Below are positions 1 to 9,642 of a stretch of 64,000 bases of DNA, piece after piece. Source of the DNA: JAGOPY01 sp964619555 (GTDB lineage: Bacteria > Bacteroidota > Bacteroidia > Bacteroidales > JAGOPY01). Every line of letters starts with the position of its first letter. Within the stretch, counting starts at the first letter, position 1. Location of the stretch: assembly GCA_964619555.1 (NCBI GenBank), contig CAZUDV010000011.1:62001-126000 (forward strand), written 5' to 3'. The translations under genes were made by a program, and so were the position numbers. The notes under the pieces were generated by a model. The model saw only the letters and a list, made by a program, of their open reading frames with translations, did no database searches and had not been told where the DNA came from.

Positions 1-27
1 TGTTTTAGAGGCGATTGAAAATCTTTT

Positions 28-1467
28 TCACTGCATCTTGATCTTCTTGTCGAGCTCCTCAACGTAGATCCGGAACTGTTTGTCGGTGTCGATCAGGTTG
101 TTGACCGTCCGGCAGGCGTGGAGCACAGTGGCGTGGTCCTTGTTGCCGCAATGCAGCCCGATGGTGGCCAGGGAGGCCTTGGTGTGCTTCTTGGCGAAGT
201 ACATGGCCAGCTGGCGGGCCTGGACGATCTCGCGCTTGCGGGTCTTGGAGTTGATGGAATCCACCGGCAGGTTGAAATAATCACAGACGATCTTCTGGAT
301 GAAATCGATGGAGATTTCCCTGGAAGTATTCTTCACGAACTTGTCGATCATCTGTTTGGCAAGGTCCAGGGTGATGGGCTTCTTGTTCAGTGATGACTGG
401 GCCATGATGGAGATCAGGGCGCCTTCCAGTTCACGAATGTTCGTATTGATGCTGTAGGCAAGATATTCGATCACTTCGGCCGGCATTTCAATGCCATCCC
501 GGTACAGCTTTTTCTGCAGGATCGCAATGCGGGTTTCCAGGTCAGGAGGTTGAAGGTCGGCAGCCAGCCCCCATTTGAACCGGGAGAGCAGCCTGGGTTC
601 GATACCCTTCATTTCCACCGGCGCCTTGTCGGAAGTCAAAACAAGCTGATGGCTGTTCTGGTGCAGGTGGTTGAAAATATGGAAGAAAATATCCTGGGTT
701 TTTTCCTTGCCTGACAAAAACTGGATATCATCCATGATGAGCACGTCGATCATCTGGTAGAAGTGGATGAAATCGTTCTGGTTGTTGTTCCTGACCGATT
801 CGATGTATTGCCCGACGAATTGTTCGGTCGAGACATAGAGCACGGTGCGGTCGGGGAAATTATTCTTAACCTGGATGCCGATGGCATGGGCCAGGTGGGT
901 TTTGCCCAGGCCCACGTTGGAGTACAGATAGAGCGGATTGAATGCGGTTTTACCGGGATTTTCCGCAACCGCAAAGCCGGCCGATCTGGCCAGGCGGTTG
1001 CAATCTCCTTCGACAAAATTTTCAAAGCTGTAATTTTCAACCAGTTGCGAGTTAACTTTGATCTTTTTCAGCCCGGGGATGACGAACGGATTGGGGATTT
1101 CCTTTGAAGTACCGCGGTTAAGATCAATCGGCATGGAAACGGGCGGATTGGCAAGAGCTTTCTTATTGGATGCCGGGATCTTGATCGAAACCGGTTCCGG
1201 ATTATCATAAGCGGTTTCCATCAGGATACTGTATTCCAGACGCCCGTCGGTGCCTAATTCCTTTTTGATGGTTTTTTTCAGCAGCCCGATATAATGTTCT
1301 TCCAGCCACTCGTAAAAGAACTGGCTCGGAACCTGGATGGTCAGGACGTTGTTTTCAAGTTTAAGCGGCCTGATGGGGATGAACCATGTTTTGTAACTCT
1401 GGTAATGGATATTATCCTTAATGATCTTCAGGCAATTTTCCCATACCTCCGTACAACTTCTTTTCAT
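28..1467 (-). CDS. dnaA: Chromosomal replication initiator protein DnaA
   Basis: Replication initiator that binds DnaA boxes in the origin and opens it in an ATP-dependent way. The 479-residue protein has the full four-domain layout. Domain I is at about 5-75, and a variable linker runs to about 140. The AAA+ domain has Walker A SNVGLGKTH near 183-191 and Walker B IMDDIQ near 244-249, with the sensor II arginine in NIRELEG near 345. Domain IV is the DNA-binding helix-turn-helix at about 385-479. Its signature is CGNKDHATVLHA, close to the usual GGRDHSTV. The length is normal for the phylum. It is transcribed leftward and its 3' end lies 27 bases from the window edge. Identification is secure; nothing is missing. 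Confidence 0.97.
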   Translation of the reverse strand: MKRSCTEVWENCLKIIKDNIHYQSYKTWFIPIRPLKLENNVLTIQVPSQFFYEWLEEHYIGLLKKTIKKELGTDGRLEYSILMETAYDNPEPVSIKIPASNKKALANPPVSMPIDLNRGTSKEIPNPFVIPGLKKIKVNSQLVENYSFENFVEGDCNRLARSAGFAVAENPGKTAFNPLYLYSNVGLGKTHLAHAIGIQVKNNFPDRTVLYVSTEQFVGQYIESVRNNNQNDFIHFYQMIDVLIMDDIQFLSGKEKTQDIFFHIFNHLHQNSHQLVLTSDKAPVEMKGIEPRLLSRFKWGLAADLQPPDLETRIAILQKKLYRDGIEMPAEVIEYLAYSINTNIRELEGALISIMAQSSLNKKPITLDLAKQMIDKFVKNTSREISIDFIQKIVCDYFNLPVDSINSKTRKREIVQARQLAMYFAKKHTKASLATIGLHCGNKDHATVLHACRTVNNLIDTDKQFRIYVEELDKKIKMQ

Positions 1468-1779
1468 GCTGAATCCCTCGTTCCGGTTTAAAAATAATTC
1501 TAGTCTACTTAAAAAGTTACTTATCCTTGATTATCAGGGGGCTTTAACCTGGCTTACCCCCGATCTGGTTATTCAACAAAAATCATCTAAAAAAAGTTAA
1601 AAAAAAAAGAAATTATTCTCTTGACAAATTAATTTTTTTCGCTTATATAGGTGAAATTTCAGAGATTTGATGATTAAAGTTAAATAGCTGTATGTCAGGT
1701 GATTGATTTTGCAGGAATCGAGAGTGAAAAAGTACAAAATATAAAATCAAATATCAAGTAAAAAACACTTAAATTTTAT
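1468..1779. other. Gene-free AT-rich stretch upstream of dnaA
   Basis: This 312-base gap holds no open frame I would defend. It is very AT-rich between about 1560 and 1780 and contains a GGGGG/CCCCC dyad (1537-1541 with 1557-1561) that could form a weak leader hairpin. I looked for DnaA boxes (TTATNCACA) because it lies upstream of dnaA, but found only partial matches such as TTATCCTTG near 1521. It presumably carries the dnaA promoter; an origin cannot be supported. Confidence 0.5.
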
Positions 1780-2385
1780 CTAAATAACGGCCCAGGTCAC
1801 CTCATCCAGATTTGATAACTTTTTCACAAACATTTCCCATCTTCCCATCCGGATTTCCAGTTTAATACTGCATTCCAGAGCGAATTCCTGGCTGGTGATC
1901 ATTCCTCCTTCTTCTTTGATCAGGTGCATGATATCATTCATCCTGAGATAGTTAAAGTGTAATTCGATTCGTTTCATCCAGGTTTTGGTAAGGATGCTCC
2001 CGTTAGCTATGGCTTCCCGGGATGCCGCTTTATAAGCCTGAAGCAATCCCCCGGTTCCCAGTTTGACGCCTCCGAAATACCGGACGACCACAATGAGCAC
2101 ATTGGTCAGGACAAATGACTGGATCTGGCCGTAAATCGGTTTGCCGGCAGTTCCCGAGGGCTCCCCGTCGTCGTTGAATCTCGACTCATACGGTTCGGCT
2201 CCCAACCGGTAGGCATAGCAGTGATGCCTGGCATCATGGTAAGCTTTTTTGATACGGTCCAGGTTTGTTTTCACCTCTTCGGCCGTTTCAACCGGCAGGG
2301 CAATTCCGATAAAGCGGCTCCCCTTTTCCTTGTATAGCCCTTCCGATTCTCCCGCCAGTGTCAGATATTCATCCCCGAGTTTCAT
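1780..2385 (-). CDS. YigZ/IMPACT family protein
   Basis: A 201-residue member of the UPF0029/IMPACT (YigZ) family. The two family hallmarks are intact: DDGEPSGTAGKPI near 70-83 and VVVRYFGGVKLGTGGL near 100-116. The C-terminal part fits the smaller DUF1949-type domain. Bacterial members have no settled biochemical role; the eukaryotic relative IMPACT acts in translational control through GCN1. It sits 23 bases downstream of the glycosyltransferase on the same strand and may be read through with it. Function inside the cell is not inferable from the context. Confidence 0.9.
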   Translation of the reverse strand: MKLGDEYLTLAGESEGLYKEKGSRFIGIALPVETAEEVKTNLDRIKKAYHDARHHCYAYRLGAEPYESRFNDDGEPSGTAGKPIYGQIQSFVLTNVLIVVVRYFGGVKLGTGGLLQAYKAASREAIANGSILTKTWMKRIELHFNYLRMNDIMHLIKEEGGMITSQEFALECSIKLEIRMGRWEMFVKKLSNLDEVTWAVI

Positions 2386-2408
2386 AGTTTAGTAACGGAC
2401 CGTGCTTT

Positions 2409-3665
2409 TCAACGGTATTTATGGTAAAACTCCGCATGTCGGTCTGCCATGACCTCCCAGCTGTAATTTTCCCGGACCAGGTGGCATGCTGCCTTTCCCA
2501 GTTCATCTCGTAACTCATTGTCGTCCAGAAGCCTGATCATGGCATTGGCAAATTCTTCTTCATTTTTCGGATCGATCAGCAATCCGTCTTTTTCATTCGT
2601 GAGAACAGTCCGGATACCGCCGTACCGGGAGGCAATCACCGGTACCCCGCAAGCCATGGACTCCTGGCAGGTCATACCGAATGGCTCAAAAATGGATGGC
2701 ATGACAAAGAAACGGGCATTCTGATAAAAGGGGATCATTAATTTCTCCGATACGTGACCTACGAATATGATCTTGTCGGTGATACCTTTTTCCTGCATAA
2801 TGCGGTCCATCATGGACAGCACTTCTTTTTCCCTGGGCTCGGGATGCCTGGAACCACCGCCGGTTACCAGGTACACATCGTCATATTTCCGGCATACCCT
2901 GGCAAATGCATTTAATAAGAGGTCATAGCCCTTGTTGGTATCGATCCGGCTGAGGCAAAAGATGTATTTTTCAGGCAGATGGGTCTTTACCGGTTTTTCT
3001 CCGCTGCCAAGCGGTTTGAACTTATGGATATTGACCCCTGGCGGGATTATTTCGACATTATCCTTGTGATATCCATACAATTCCCGGAGCTTTTCCTGCT
3101 GCAAGACGGAGGTCACCGTGTGCCCGTTCAGGGTGTTAAAAATTCTTTTTTCCTCTTCAATGCGGTGAATGAAGTTGAATTGCTTTTCCATTTCATCCGG
3201 GTCGCCGTCCATTCGTTCCCTCTTCCAGGCCCCCAGCGAATGAGCTGTAAAGAAGGCCGGTTTCCGGAATTCACGGGCAAGATCGATGGTCACGATTCCG
3301 GCATCCACATAATGGCCATGGAACAGGTCATAATCCACTTCATTTTCCCTGATCCAGCCGGCGAGGTTCGTGTACAATTCCGGCAACAAGCGGTAGATAT
3401 CCTCCTTGATCACGAACTGCCACGGCCCGGATGGTATACGGATCACCCTGACGTCCGGACAGCCCGGTACAGGATCCATCTGTTTGCGCTTCCTGTCGAA
3501 CCAACGGGTGAAGATATCCACTTTCACCCCTTTGCCGGCAAAAGCTTTGGCCAGTTCAAGCACATACAGGACCTGGCCGCCGGTATCGGTTTGACCCAGC
3601 AACGGCACCGGATCGAAGTAACCGTGAGTGCTGAGCATAGCAATGTGACGAAGATCCCTGCTCAT
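2409..3665 (-). CDS. GT4-family glycosyltransferase, sucrose-phosphate-synthase-like
   Basis: A 418-residue retaining glycosyltransferase of the GT-B fold, family GT4. The N-terminal TDTGGQVLYVLELAKAF (about 26-42) is the acceptor-domain motif typical of sucrose synthase and sucrose-phosphate synthase relatives. The nucleotide-sugar site EPFGMTCQESMACGVPVIAS (about 320-339) carries the E-x7-E motif. There is no signal peptide or membrane segment, so it is cytoplasmic. Its ATG overlaps the stop of the preceding P-loop kinase gene (ATGA), so the two are translationally coupled. It could make a sucrose-like or glycosyl-polyol compound, but the sugar donor and acceptor cannot be read from sequence. 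Sucrose-phosphate synthase proper is usually longer. Confidence 0.85.
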   Translation of the reverse strand: MSRDLRHIAMLSTHGYFDPVPLLGQTDTGGQVLYVLELAKAFAGKGVKVDIFTRWFDRKRKQMDPVPGCPDVRVIRIPSGPWQFVIKEDIYRLLPELYTNLAGWIRENEVDYDLFHGHYVDAGIVTIDLAREFRKPAFFTAHSLGAWKRERMDGDPDEMEKQFNFIHRIEEEKRIFNTLNGHTVTSVLQQEKLRELYGYHKDNVEIIPPGVNIHKFKPLGSGEKPVKTHLPEKYIFCLSRIDTNKGYDLLLNAFARVCRKYDDVYLVTGGGSRHPEPREKEVLSMMDRIMQEKGITDKIIFVGHVSEKLMIPFYQNARFFVMPSIFEPFGMTCQESMACGVPVIASRYGGIRTVLTNEKDGLLIDPKNEEEFANAMIRLLDDNELRDELGKAACHLVRENYSWEVMADRHAEFYHKYR

Positions 3666-4306
3666 TTTTGTCTGAATGCTGAATAATCTCTTGAGATGAC
3701 AATGTCAGCCAGGCTTTTATGCTTATTGATGATCCCATGTTCAATTTCCAGGATTTTTTCCAGGTAATCATCCTGTTTTTCCCGGTTTCTTTTTAGCCGG
3801 TCCTCCTGGGTATCATACAAATCCCTGTCAATGAAAACTTTACAATTCACATTTTCAGCCAGGGTCGTGTAGGTGCCTTCCACGATGATTACCTTATAAG
3901 GTATAAAATCCACCGCTTCGGTGGTGATCCTGTCTTCAGCAAAGATGACCAGCGGTTTGATGACCGGGTTGTTCCCCGCCAGGATCTCAGATATTGTCCG
4001 GTTTATCTCGTCAATCCTGACTTCCCGGGGGCCCACCCTGCGGATATCTTCCATTCTTCTTCTGGCATTGGTCAACGGCGGGTATTCGAAATAATCATCC
4101 TGTTGTATAACATAGGCGGAAATTTTGTTTTTCAGCAATATATCCTCCAGGGCAGAGGCAATCTCCGATTTACCTGCACCGGATTCCCCCGCTATCGTGA
4201 TGAAATAGGGACCTTTGTGAATCCCGGGATCATTTTGGATCAGACCGTACAGCTGCCGGGCAGCCTGGCGGTGATTTTCATTGATTATTAAAATATCTCC
4301 CTTCAT
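3662..4306 (-). CDS. Uridine kinase/phosphoribulokinase-like P-loop kinase
   Basis: A 214-residue kinase of the uridine kinase/phosphoribulokinase superfamily. The Walker A GESGAGKS is near residue 40, followed by QQDDYFEYPP, the typical substrate-loop aspartates, and VIIVEGTYTTL, the strand before the lid. I start it at the ATG at 4306. The longer frame begins with TTG at 4348, inside a good -7 promoter box, so it cannot be the translated start. It overlaps the downstream glycosyltransferase by four bases. The overlap suggests that it phosphorylates a sugar or nucleoside used or made by that enzyme. The substrate is unknown; it is shorter than phosphoribulokinase. Confidence 0.8.
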   Translation of the reverse strand: MKGDILIINENHRQAARQLYGLIQNDPGIHKGPYFITIAGESGAGKSEIASALEDILLKNKISAYVIQQDDYFEYPPLTNARRRMEDIRRVGPREVRIDEINRTISEILAGNNPVIKPLVIFAEDRITTEAVDFIPYKVIIVEGTYTTLAENVNCKVFIDRDLYDTQEDRLKRNREKQDDYLEKILEIEHGIINKHKSLADIVISRDYSAFRQK

Positions 4307-4345
4307 GTCCTGATTTGGGATTATATTTAAGGCGCTTTTATTGTT

Positions 4346-4376
4346 CAAAAATAGGATATTCCCAATTTAAAAACAA
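4346..4376 (-). promoter_or_regulatory. Bacteroidota-type promoter for the kinase/glycosyltransferase pair
   Basis: Read on the minus strand, TATTTTTG (4346-4353, matching TAnnTTTG) has TTGT (4373-4376) 19 bases upstream, which fits the -33/-7 arrangement of the primary Bacteroidota sigma factor. A start of transcription near 4339 would leave a leader of about 33 bases to the ATG at 4306. Confidence 0.65.
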
Positions 4377-4411
4377 GCCCGGTTCTCTAAATATGTCAGC
4401 TTTCGAATGAA

Positions 4412-5263
4412 ATGAAAATCAGAGAATTGAAATCCAATATGATGGATGAGCTCAGTCATTTTTACCCTGACCGGGAGGCAAATCACCTGGCGGATATTTT
4501 GCTGGAGTGGATTTCCGGAAAGCGACGGCAGGAGCTAATGGCGGAGACGGACCTGGAGCTCGGCAATGACGCCGGGAGATCGATTGAACGTGCCCTGGAT
4601 CAACTTCGGTTGTACAGGCCGGTTCAGTATATCACGGGTAAAAGCTGGTTTTATGATCTTGAGTTTTCAGTGAACGAAGACGTTCTGATACCCCGGCCGG
4701 AGACGGAGGAGTTGGTCGACTGGATTTTGAAAGATGATTTGACTGCCGGGAACCTGGAAATCCTGGATATAGGCACCGGAAGCGGTTGCATAGCTGTGAC
4801 CCTTGCCCGCCAACTCAAAGATTCCACTGTCACCGCTTTGGATAATTCGGCGGGAGCATTGAGAATGGCTGCAAAGAACGCTTCCGAACATGATGTTACT
4901 GTGAATTTTTTATTGAAAGATATTCTCGATCCGAACGATCGCCAAAGCCTGGAGGTATTCGATGTCATCGTCAGCAATCCTCCCTATGTCAGGGAACAGG
5001 AAAAGGCACTCATGAAACCGAATGTGCTGGACCACGAACCGGCTATGGCCTTGTTTGTTCCGGATGATGACCCGTTGATTTACTACCGGGCAATCCTGGC
5101 CTTATCCGACGGCCATCTGAAAAGCGGGGGCAGGATTTATCTTGAGATCAATGAAAATTTCGGTGCCGGGACTGCCAGTTTGTTCACGGAAAGTGGATTC
5201 GGCAAAGTCGACCTGAAGAAGGATATTCACGGCCGGGACCGGTTTATCAGGGCGAGCCGTTGA
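4412..5263 (+). CDS. prmC: Peptide chain release factor N5-glutamine methyltransferase PrmC
   Basis: Methylates the glutamine of the GGQ motif in release factors RF1 and RF2 using S-adenosylmethionine. The 283-residue protein has the helical N-terminal release-factor-binding domain (about 1-75), the linker QYITGKSWFYDLEF with IPRPETE near 95, the SAM-binding strand DIGTGSGCIAVTLA near 120, and the catalytic SNPPYV motif near 188-193. The length is typical. It is divergent from the kinase gene and ends three bases before the stop of the convergent DUF3298 gene, with no room for a terminator between them. Confidence 0.95.
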   Translation: MKIRELKSNMMDELSHFYPDREANHLADILLEWISGKRRQELMAETDLELGNDAGRSIERALDQLRLYRPVQYITGKSWFYDLEFSVNEDVLIPRPETEELVDWILKDDLTAGNLEILDIGTGSGCIAVTLARQLKDSTVTALDNSAGALRMAAKNASEHDVTVNFLLKDILDPNDRQSLEVFDVIVSNPPYVREQEKALMKPNVLDHEPAMALFVPDDDPLIYYRAILALSDGHLKSGGRIYLEINENFGAGTASLFTESGFGKVDLKKDIHGRDRFIRASR

Positions 5264-5266
5264 ACG

Positions 5267-6391
5267 CTAATTCCCGTTGATGACCAGCCGTTGCACCGGG
5301 CTATCCGGTCGCAGTATCCGCAACAGGTCCCTGTAGCTTACGAATATCTCAACCGGTCCCAAAGCGAAAGGCGCCACTTCGTATTGATTATAATAGAACC
5401 CTATCCCGTCCTTGGTGACATAAAAATTATCGGTAGGATCCAGGAAATCGATGAAAAAGCCGGCATTGGTAAGCCCCTGGTTCCTTTCCAGCTTGTATTT
5501 TTTTCGGGCGGATGAATTGATGATATCTCGCAAATCATTCTTAAAGTCATCCCGGAATATTTCGTCCAGGGAGATGATATGGCCATCTTTCAGATTCAGC
5601 ACCTGGAATTTGGAGAGCGACAGCCCATGGGCGCCGCCGGTAAAACCGTAATTGTAATATTCCAGGGATAGTACATCTTTATCATTGTGGAGTACCCTGA
5701 TCTCTTTCCGCTTTATCCAGTCAAAGGAATTGGCCCCGTCCTGGTAAAGATCGGCATTGCTGTTGCGGTAATTGTTGAAATACAGGTCCCTCAGAGCGGT
5801 CAGAAGGGCCCTCGGATTACCCGTATCTGGCTGATTTTCGAAAAAATGGTCGTAGATATTCTTTTTGACTGAATCGGCAACGGTCGGATCAGGGAATTCC
5901 CCCGGGATCAGCAGGCTGACTTCGAAGGTGGCCTTCGGATCGACCTTTTTTGGAAATAACTGTCCCGTTTCCAACATATAAAGAGCTGAAAACGGCATGG
6001 AGCCGTTTGCATACGATTCCTTCAGGTCGAGAGGCAACTGCTTTTTACCGTCCGATGACCTCCACGTTCCGATAACCGTGTCATTCTCGATAATCCCATG
6101 AAAAACAGCACCTTTAAGTTCAGGGTCATATTCCCTGAACTCGATATCGTTTTCCCTGATCGAACCAGATACCGGCATCGACTTGCCATAGTGTACCCAG
6201 GAAGTATCGCCGCTCCTGTCGTCGAAGTAATAATAATAATATCCGCTTAGTCTTTCTCCTGATTTGACGAGATCCACCACAATATGGATGTTAGCGCCTA
6301 CCTTTCCTTCCAGGTGTTTATAAAAAGCCTCTTGTGAGTTCGAGCCTAAGGAGAATAAGATCAGTATGATAGCAGTGAAAACCCTTGCCAT
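5267..6391 (-). CDS. Secreted DUF3298-domain protein
   Basis: A 374-residue exported protein. The first 20 residues are a plausible signal peptide ending at NSQ. The C-terminal half (about 180-365) resembles the DUF3298/RsiV-type domain, including YNYGFTGGAHG near 250 and the following NLKDGHIISLDEIF. In other bacteria this fold occurs in anti-sigma factor RsiV and in putative lysozyme-binding proteins, but here there is no transmembrane anti-sigma part. It is probably periplasmic. It stands alone, convergent with prmC. Function unknown. Confidence 0.75.
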   Translation of the reverse strand: MARVFTAIILILFSLGSNSQEAFYKHLEGKVGANIHIVVDLVKSGERLSGYYYYYFDDRSGDTSWVHYGKSMPVSGSIRENDIEFREYDPELKGAVFHGIIENDTVIGTWRSSDGKKQLPLDLKESYANGSMPFSALYMLETGQLFPKKVDPKATFEVSLLIPGEFPDPTVADSVKKNIYDHFFENQPDTGNPRALLTALRDLYFNNYRNSNADLYQDGANSFDWIKRKEIRVLHNDKDVLSLEYYNYGFTGGAHGLSLSKFQVLNLKDGHIISLDEIFRDDFKNDLRDIINSSARKKYKLERNQGLTNAGFFIDFLDPTDNFYVTKDGIGFYYNQYEVAPFALGPVEIFVSYRDLLRILRPDSPVQRLVINGN

Positions 6392-6532
6392 TTCCTTCCA
6401 ATTTGGTCGGGATCAAAATTAAGCAGATTAAATCCAGGGATTTTATTTCAAAGAGTTATTTATCCTGTAATTATCAACAGAAATCAAGCGATTTTGTTTC
6501 GCTGCGAAGGATATATTCAGGAGGGTAGATTT

Positions 6533-7687
6533 TTATTCGGCGCTGAACCGGTATATCGTGGTGTGCCTGTAAACACTTCCGGGGCGAAGGATGGCATCCG
6601 GAAATGAGGGTTGGTTGGGGGAATCGGGGAAATGCTGGGTTTCCAGGCAGAGGGCGTAATGTTGCAGGTATGCTTTGCCACTTTTTCCGACCAATGAACC
6701 GTCCAGAAAATTCCCGGCATAAAACTGCATGCCCGGTTCAGTGGTCAGAACTTCCATAACCCGGCCTGATCCGGGGTCCCTGACAGATGCGACGACGGCC
6801 AGTTTTCCATCATTATTCAGGACGAAATTATGATCATAACCCCCTTCGACCCGGCTGAAATCCGTTCCAATAGCCTTGCCTTTCCTGAAATCGAATGGGG
6901 TTCCGGTGACGTCGCGCAGCTCTCCTGTAGGGATAAGGTTTTCATTGATGACCGTATACCGATCGGCATGGATCTGCAGGATCAGGTCCATAATGTCCCC
7001 ATCGCCTTCTCCTTTCAGGTTAAAGTATCCATGATGGGTCAGGTTGACCGGAGTCGCCCGGTCTGTTTCCGCAAAATAATCCAGTTTAAACGCTCTATCG
7101 GGGAGCATACTGCAGATCACCCTTATCTTCAGATTGCCAGGATAACCTTCTTCTCCGTCCGGGCTCAGGTAAGTGAGCTCAATACCGGCTTCCTCCCCGT
7201 TCCGGTATTCCGACGCTTCCCAGACCACCTTGTCCAGGCCTTTGAGACCACCGTGCAGGTGATTTTCACCGTTGTTTACGGCCAGTTGATAGTCCTTGCC
7301 ATCGATACTGAACTTTCCTCCTGCAATACGGTTGGCATAACGGCCCGCGAGGCAGCCGAAATAAGGGTGGCCATCGAGGTATGACTGCAGATTGTCAAAT
7401 CCCAGGACGACATCCTCCAGGTTCCCGTTTCGGTCCGGAACGATCATACTGGTAACGATACCCCCGTAATTGGTTATCCGGACGATCATTTTCCCGGGAT
7501 TACTGATTTCAAAAAGGTAGATCTCTTTCCCGTCGAGGCTACCAAAACTGGATTTCGTTACCTGGATCATCGTGTTATTGATTTTAGCTGGATGCCTTCT
7601 GACGTCTCCGGAATTGTGGCAACCTACAACCGTGATTACCAGGATGGACAGCATAAGGCAACGCAGCAGCGTGAGGGTATTCTTCAT
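6533..7687 (-). CDS. galM: Aldose 1-epimerase (mutarotase), lipoprotein form
   Basis: Interconverts the alpha and beta anomers of aldoses such as galactose and glucose. The 384-residue protein starts best at the ATG at 7687, where MKNTLTLLRC opens a signal peptide ending in a lipobox (VVGC). A longer frame to 7717 would put ten residues before the signal peptide. The catalytic histidine pair is in VNLTHHGYFNL and the catalytic glutamate in CLETQHFPDSPN, both intact, with NGENHLHGG earlier. As a lipoprotein it would act in the periplasm, next to the divergent sugar symporter at 7861, preparing the right anomer for uptake. Confidence 0.92.
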   Translation of the reverse strand: MKNTLTLLRCLMLSILVITVVGCHNSGDVRRHPAKINNTMIQVTKSSFGSLDGKEIYLFEISNPGKMIVRITNYGGIVTSMIVPDRNGNLEDVVLGFDNLQSYLDGHPYFGCLAGRYANRIAGGKFSIDGKDYQLAVNNGENHLHGGLKGLDKVVWEASEYRNGEEAGIELTYLSPDGEEGYPGNLKIRVICSMLPDRAFKLDYFAETDRATPVNLTHHGYFNLKGEGDGDIMDLILQIHADRYTVINENLIPTGELRDVTGTPFDFRKGKAIGTDFSRVEGGYDHNFVLNNDGKLAVVASVRDPGSGRVMEVLTTEPGMQFYAGNFLDGSLVGKSGKAYLQHYALCLETQHFPDSPNQPSFPDAILRPGSVYRHTTIYRFSAE

Positions 7688-7860
7688 CCGGAGGATTTTG
7701 TTGTAAATATAAAACAATCTCCGGGGAAAATATTCATAACTATCGTCCGGTGTTAAGGAAATTCTTGAGATATAATTTTAATTTTACGCTAGGAATTGTA
7801 TCATAAGTTCAAACCATTCAGCAAGTTTTTAATTACCAGTTAAACATTAAAACCGAGATT

Positions 7861-9591
7861 ATGTCAGACAGCTTTCAACTTCACTGGATTGATTATGCAG
7901 TCATGATCATCTATTTTCTTTTTGTGTTGGGAATCGGATGGGCATTGAAGCGTTACATGAAAGATGCCAGGGCCTTCCTGGAAGCAGGAAGGTCGATGCC
8001 CGCCTGGGTGGCAGGACTGGCTTTCATTTCAACCAACCTCGGCGCACTGGAGGTTATGGGAATGACCGGGTCAGGCCTCAAATACGGGATGCTGACCACC
8101 CATTTTTACTGGGTGGGGGCTATCCCGGCGATGGTATTCCTTGCCCTTTTCATGATGCCGTTTTATTACGGATCCAAAGCCAGGTCCGTGCCGGAATACC
8201 TGAAACTCAGGTATGATGAAAAGACCCGGGGGCTCAATGCGATACTGTTTGCTATCATGACGATCCTGGCGTCCGGCATTTCCATGTATGCCCTTGCGAT
8301 CCTGATGGAAAAAGTCCTGGGCTGGAATTTTCACCTGAGCCTGATCCTTTCCGCCGCCATCGTACTCGGGTATACCTACTTGGGAGGCTTGTCTTCAGCT
8401 ATTTACAATGAGGTCCTGCAGTTCTTCATTATCGTCATCGGGTTGCTGCCTGTGGTTTTTCTGAGCTTAAAGGATGTGGGAGGATGGAACGGTTTACAGG
8501 AACAGCTGGCCCCGATTGCAACTGCCAAAGGTTTTGCACCGGATACCTGGACCACAACCTGGAAATACACCGGTGACGCAGCCTCTAATCCCATGGGGGT
8601 GGAATGGTACAGCATCTTTGTCGGGCTGGGGTTCGTGCTGTCATTCGGCTACTGGTGCACGAATTTCCTGATCGTACAGAGGGCCATGTCGGCCCACTCC
8701 ACGGTTGCCGCCCGCAATACTCCGCTCATCGGGGCCCTGCCTAAGATGTTCATCCCGTTCCTGATCATAGTTCCGGGGATCATAGCCCTGGTTTTGATGA
8801 ATACTCCCTCCAAGGGTTTTGAATTGCCGCTGAACGATGCCGGCCAGCCTATCTACGACTACACCATCATCATGCTGTTGAAGCAGTATCTCCCTGCAGG
8901 CGTGCTTGGCCTTGGCATCACGGCCTTGCTGGCATCATTCATGTCAGGCATGGCCGGTAATGTCTCAGCATTTAACACGGTCTGGACGTACGATATTTAC
9001 CAGAGCTACATCCGGCCGGTCACGGGCAACAAAGATGCGGATGAAAAGCATTACCTGAAGGTTGGCCGTCTGGCCACGATCTTCGGGGTCGCGGTCAGTA
9101 TTGCGGCGGCATACCTGGCCAGTTTGTTCGGCAATATCATGGATTTCCTGCAGACTATCTTCTCCATGATCAACGCACCTTTGTTCGCGGTCATATTCCT
9201 CGGGATGTTCTGGAAACGTACCACGGGTCATGCCGCATTCACCGGGTTGCTGGCGGGATTCCTGATTGCCCTTTTCCACCACGGGATCACTTATCCCGCA
9301 GGCGCTGACACCCTGGTGAAAGGGGGCTGGATTGCCCACCTTCATGCCTATCCGGTGGAAATGGCGCAGAATTTCTGGACCGCCATTTATGCCTGCGCTA
9401 CCAGCGCCGTCGTTGCGGTCGGGCTGTCGCTTTTAACCAAACGGAATAAAACGGATGAGGAACTGAAGGGACTGGTTTATTCACTGACCCCGCGCCATGT
9501 GGAATCTCACCTGGCCTGGTACCGCCGTTCCTCCACCCTGGCCCTGCTCGTGCTGGCCATTGCCACAGTGCTGACAATCCTGTTCTGGTAA
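7861..9591 (+). CDS. Sodium:solute symporter (SSS family, SGLT-like)
   Basis: A 576-residue integral membrane protein with about 14 predicted helices, of the sodium/solute symporter family. The first helix IDYAVMIIYFLFVLGIGWAL, the conserved region LGALEVMGMTGSG near 60-70 and GYWCTNFLIVQRAMSA near 260-275 match SGLT-type sugar transporters. The C-terminal helix ends at LTILFW. It is divergent from a periplasmic mutarotase gene, which supports a hexose substrate. The intergenic region (7688-7860) lacks a clear shared operator. A small membrane-protein gene follows at 9643. Confidence 0.9.
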   Translation: MSDSFQLHWIDYAVMIIYFLFVLGIGWALKRYMKDARAFLEAGRSMPAWVAGLAFISTNLGALEVMGMTGSGLKYGMLTTHFYWVGAIPAMVFLALFMMPFYYGSKARSVPEYLKLRYDEKTRGLNAILFAIMTILASGISMYALAILMEKVLGWNFHLSLILSAAIVLGYTYLGGLSSAIYNEVLQFFIIVIGLLPVVFLSLKDVGGWNGLQEQLAPIATAKGFAPDTWTTTWKYTGDAASNPMGVEWYSIFVGLGFVLSFGYWCTNFLIVQRAMSAHSTVAARNTPLIGALPKMFIPFLIIVPGIIALVLMNTPSKGFELPLNDAGQPIYDYTIIMLLKQYLPAGVLGLGITALLASFMSGMAGNVSAFNTVWTYDIYQSYIRPVTGNKDADEKHYLKVGRLATIFGVAVSIAAAYLASLFGNIMDFLQTIFSMINAPLFAVIFLGMFWKRTTGHAAFTGLLAGFLIALFHHGITYPAGADTLVKGGWIAHLHAYPVEMAQNFWTAIYACATSAVVAVGLSLLTKRNKTDEELKGLVYSLTPRHVESHLAWYRRSSTLALLVLAIATVLTILFW

Positions 9592-9642
9592 AAATATTGA
9601 AGGTGGAAAATCGAAATTTGAAATTTGAAAATTGAAAATCCT

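Noticed and set aside
1468..1779. Replication origin upstream of dnaA
   Set aside because: AT-rich but no good TTATNCACA boxes and no repeat cluster; proximity to dnaA alone is not enough.
9601..9640. AAATTTGAAA-type simple repeat before the small membrane protein
   Set aside because: Short low-complexity run; it does not extend and probably reflects local AT richness, although it creates a false TTG start.
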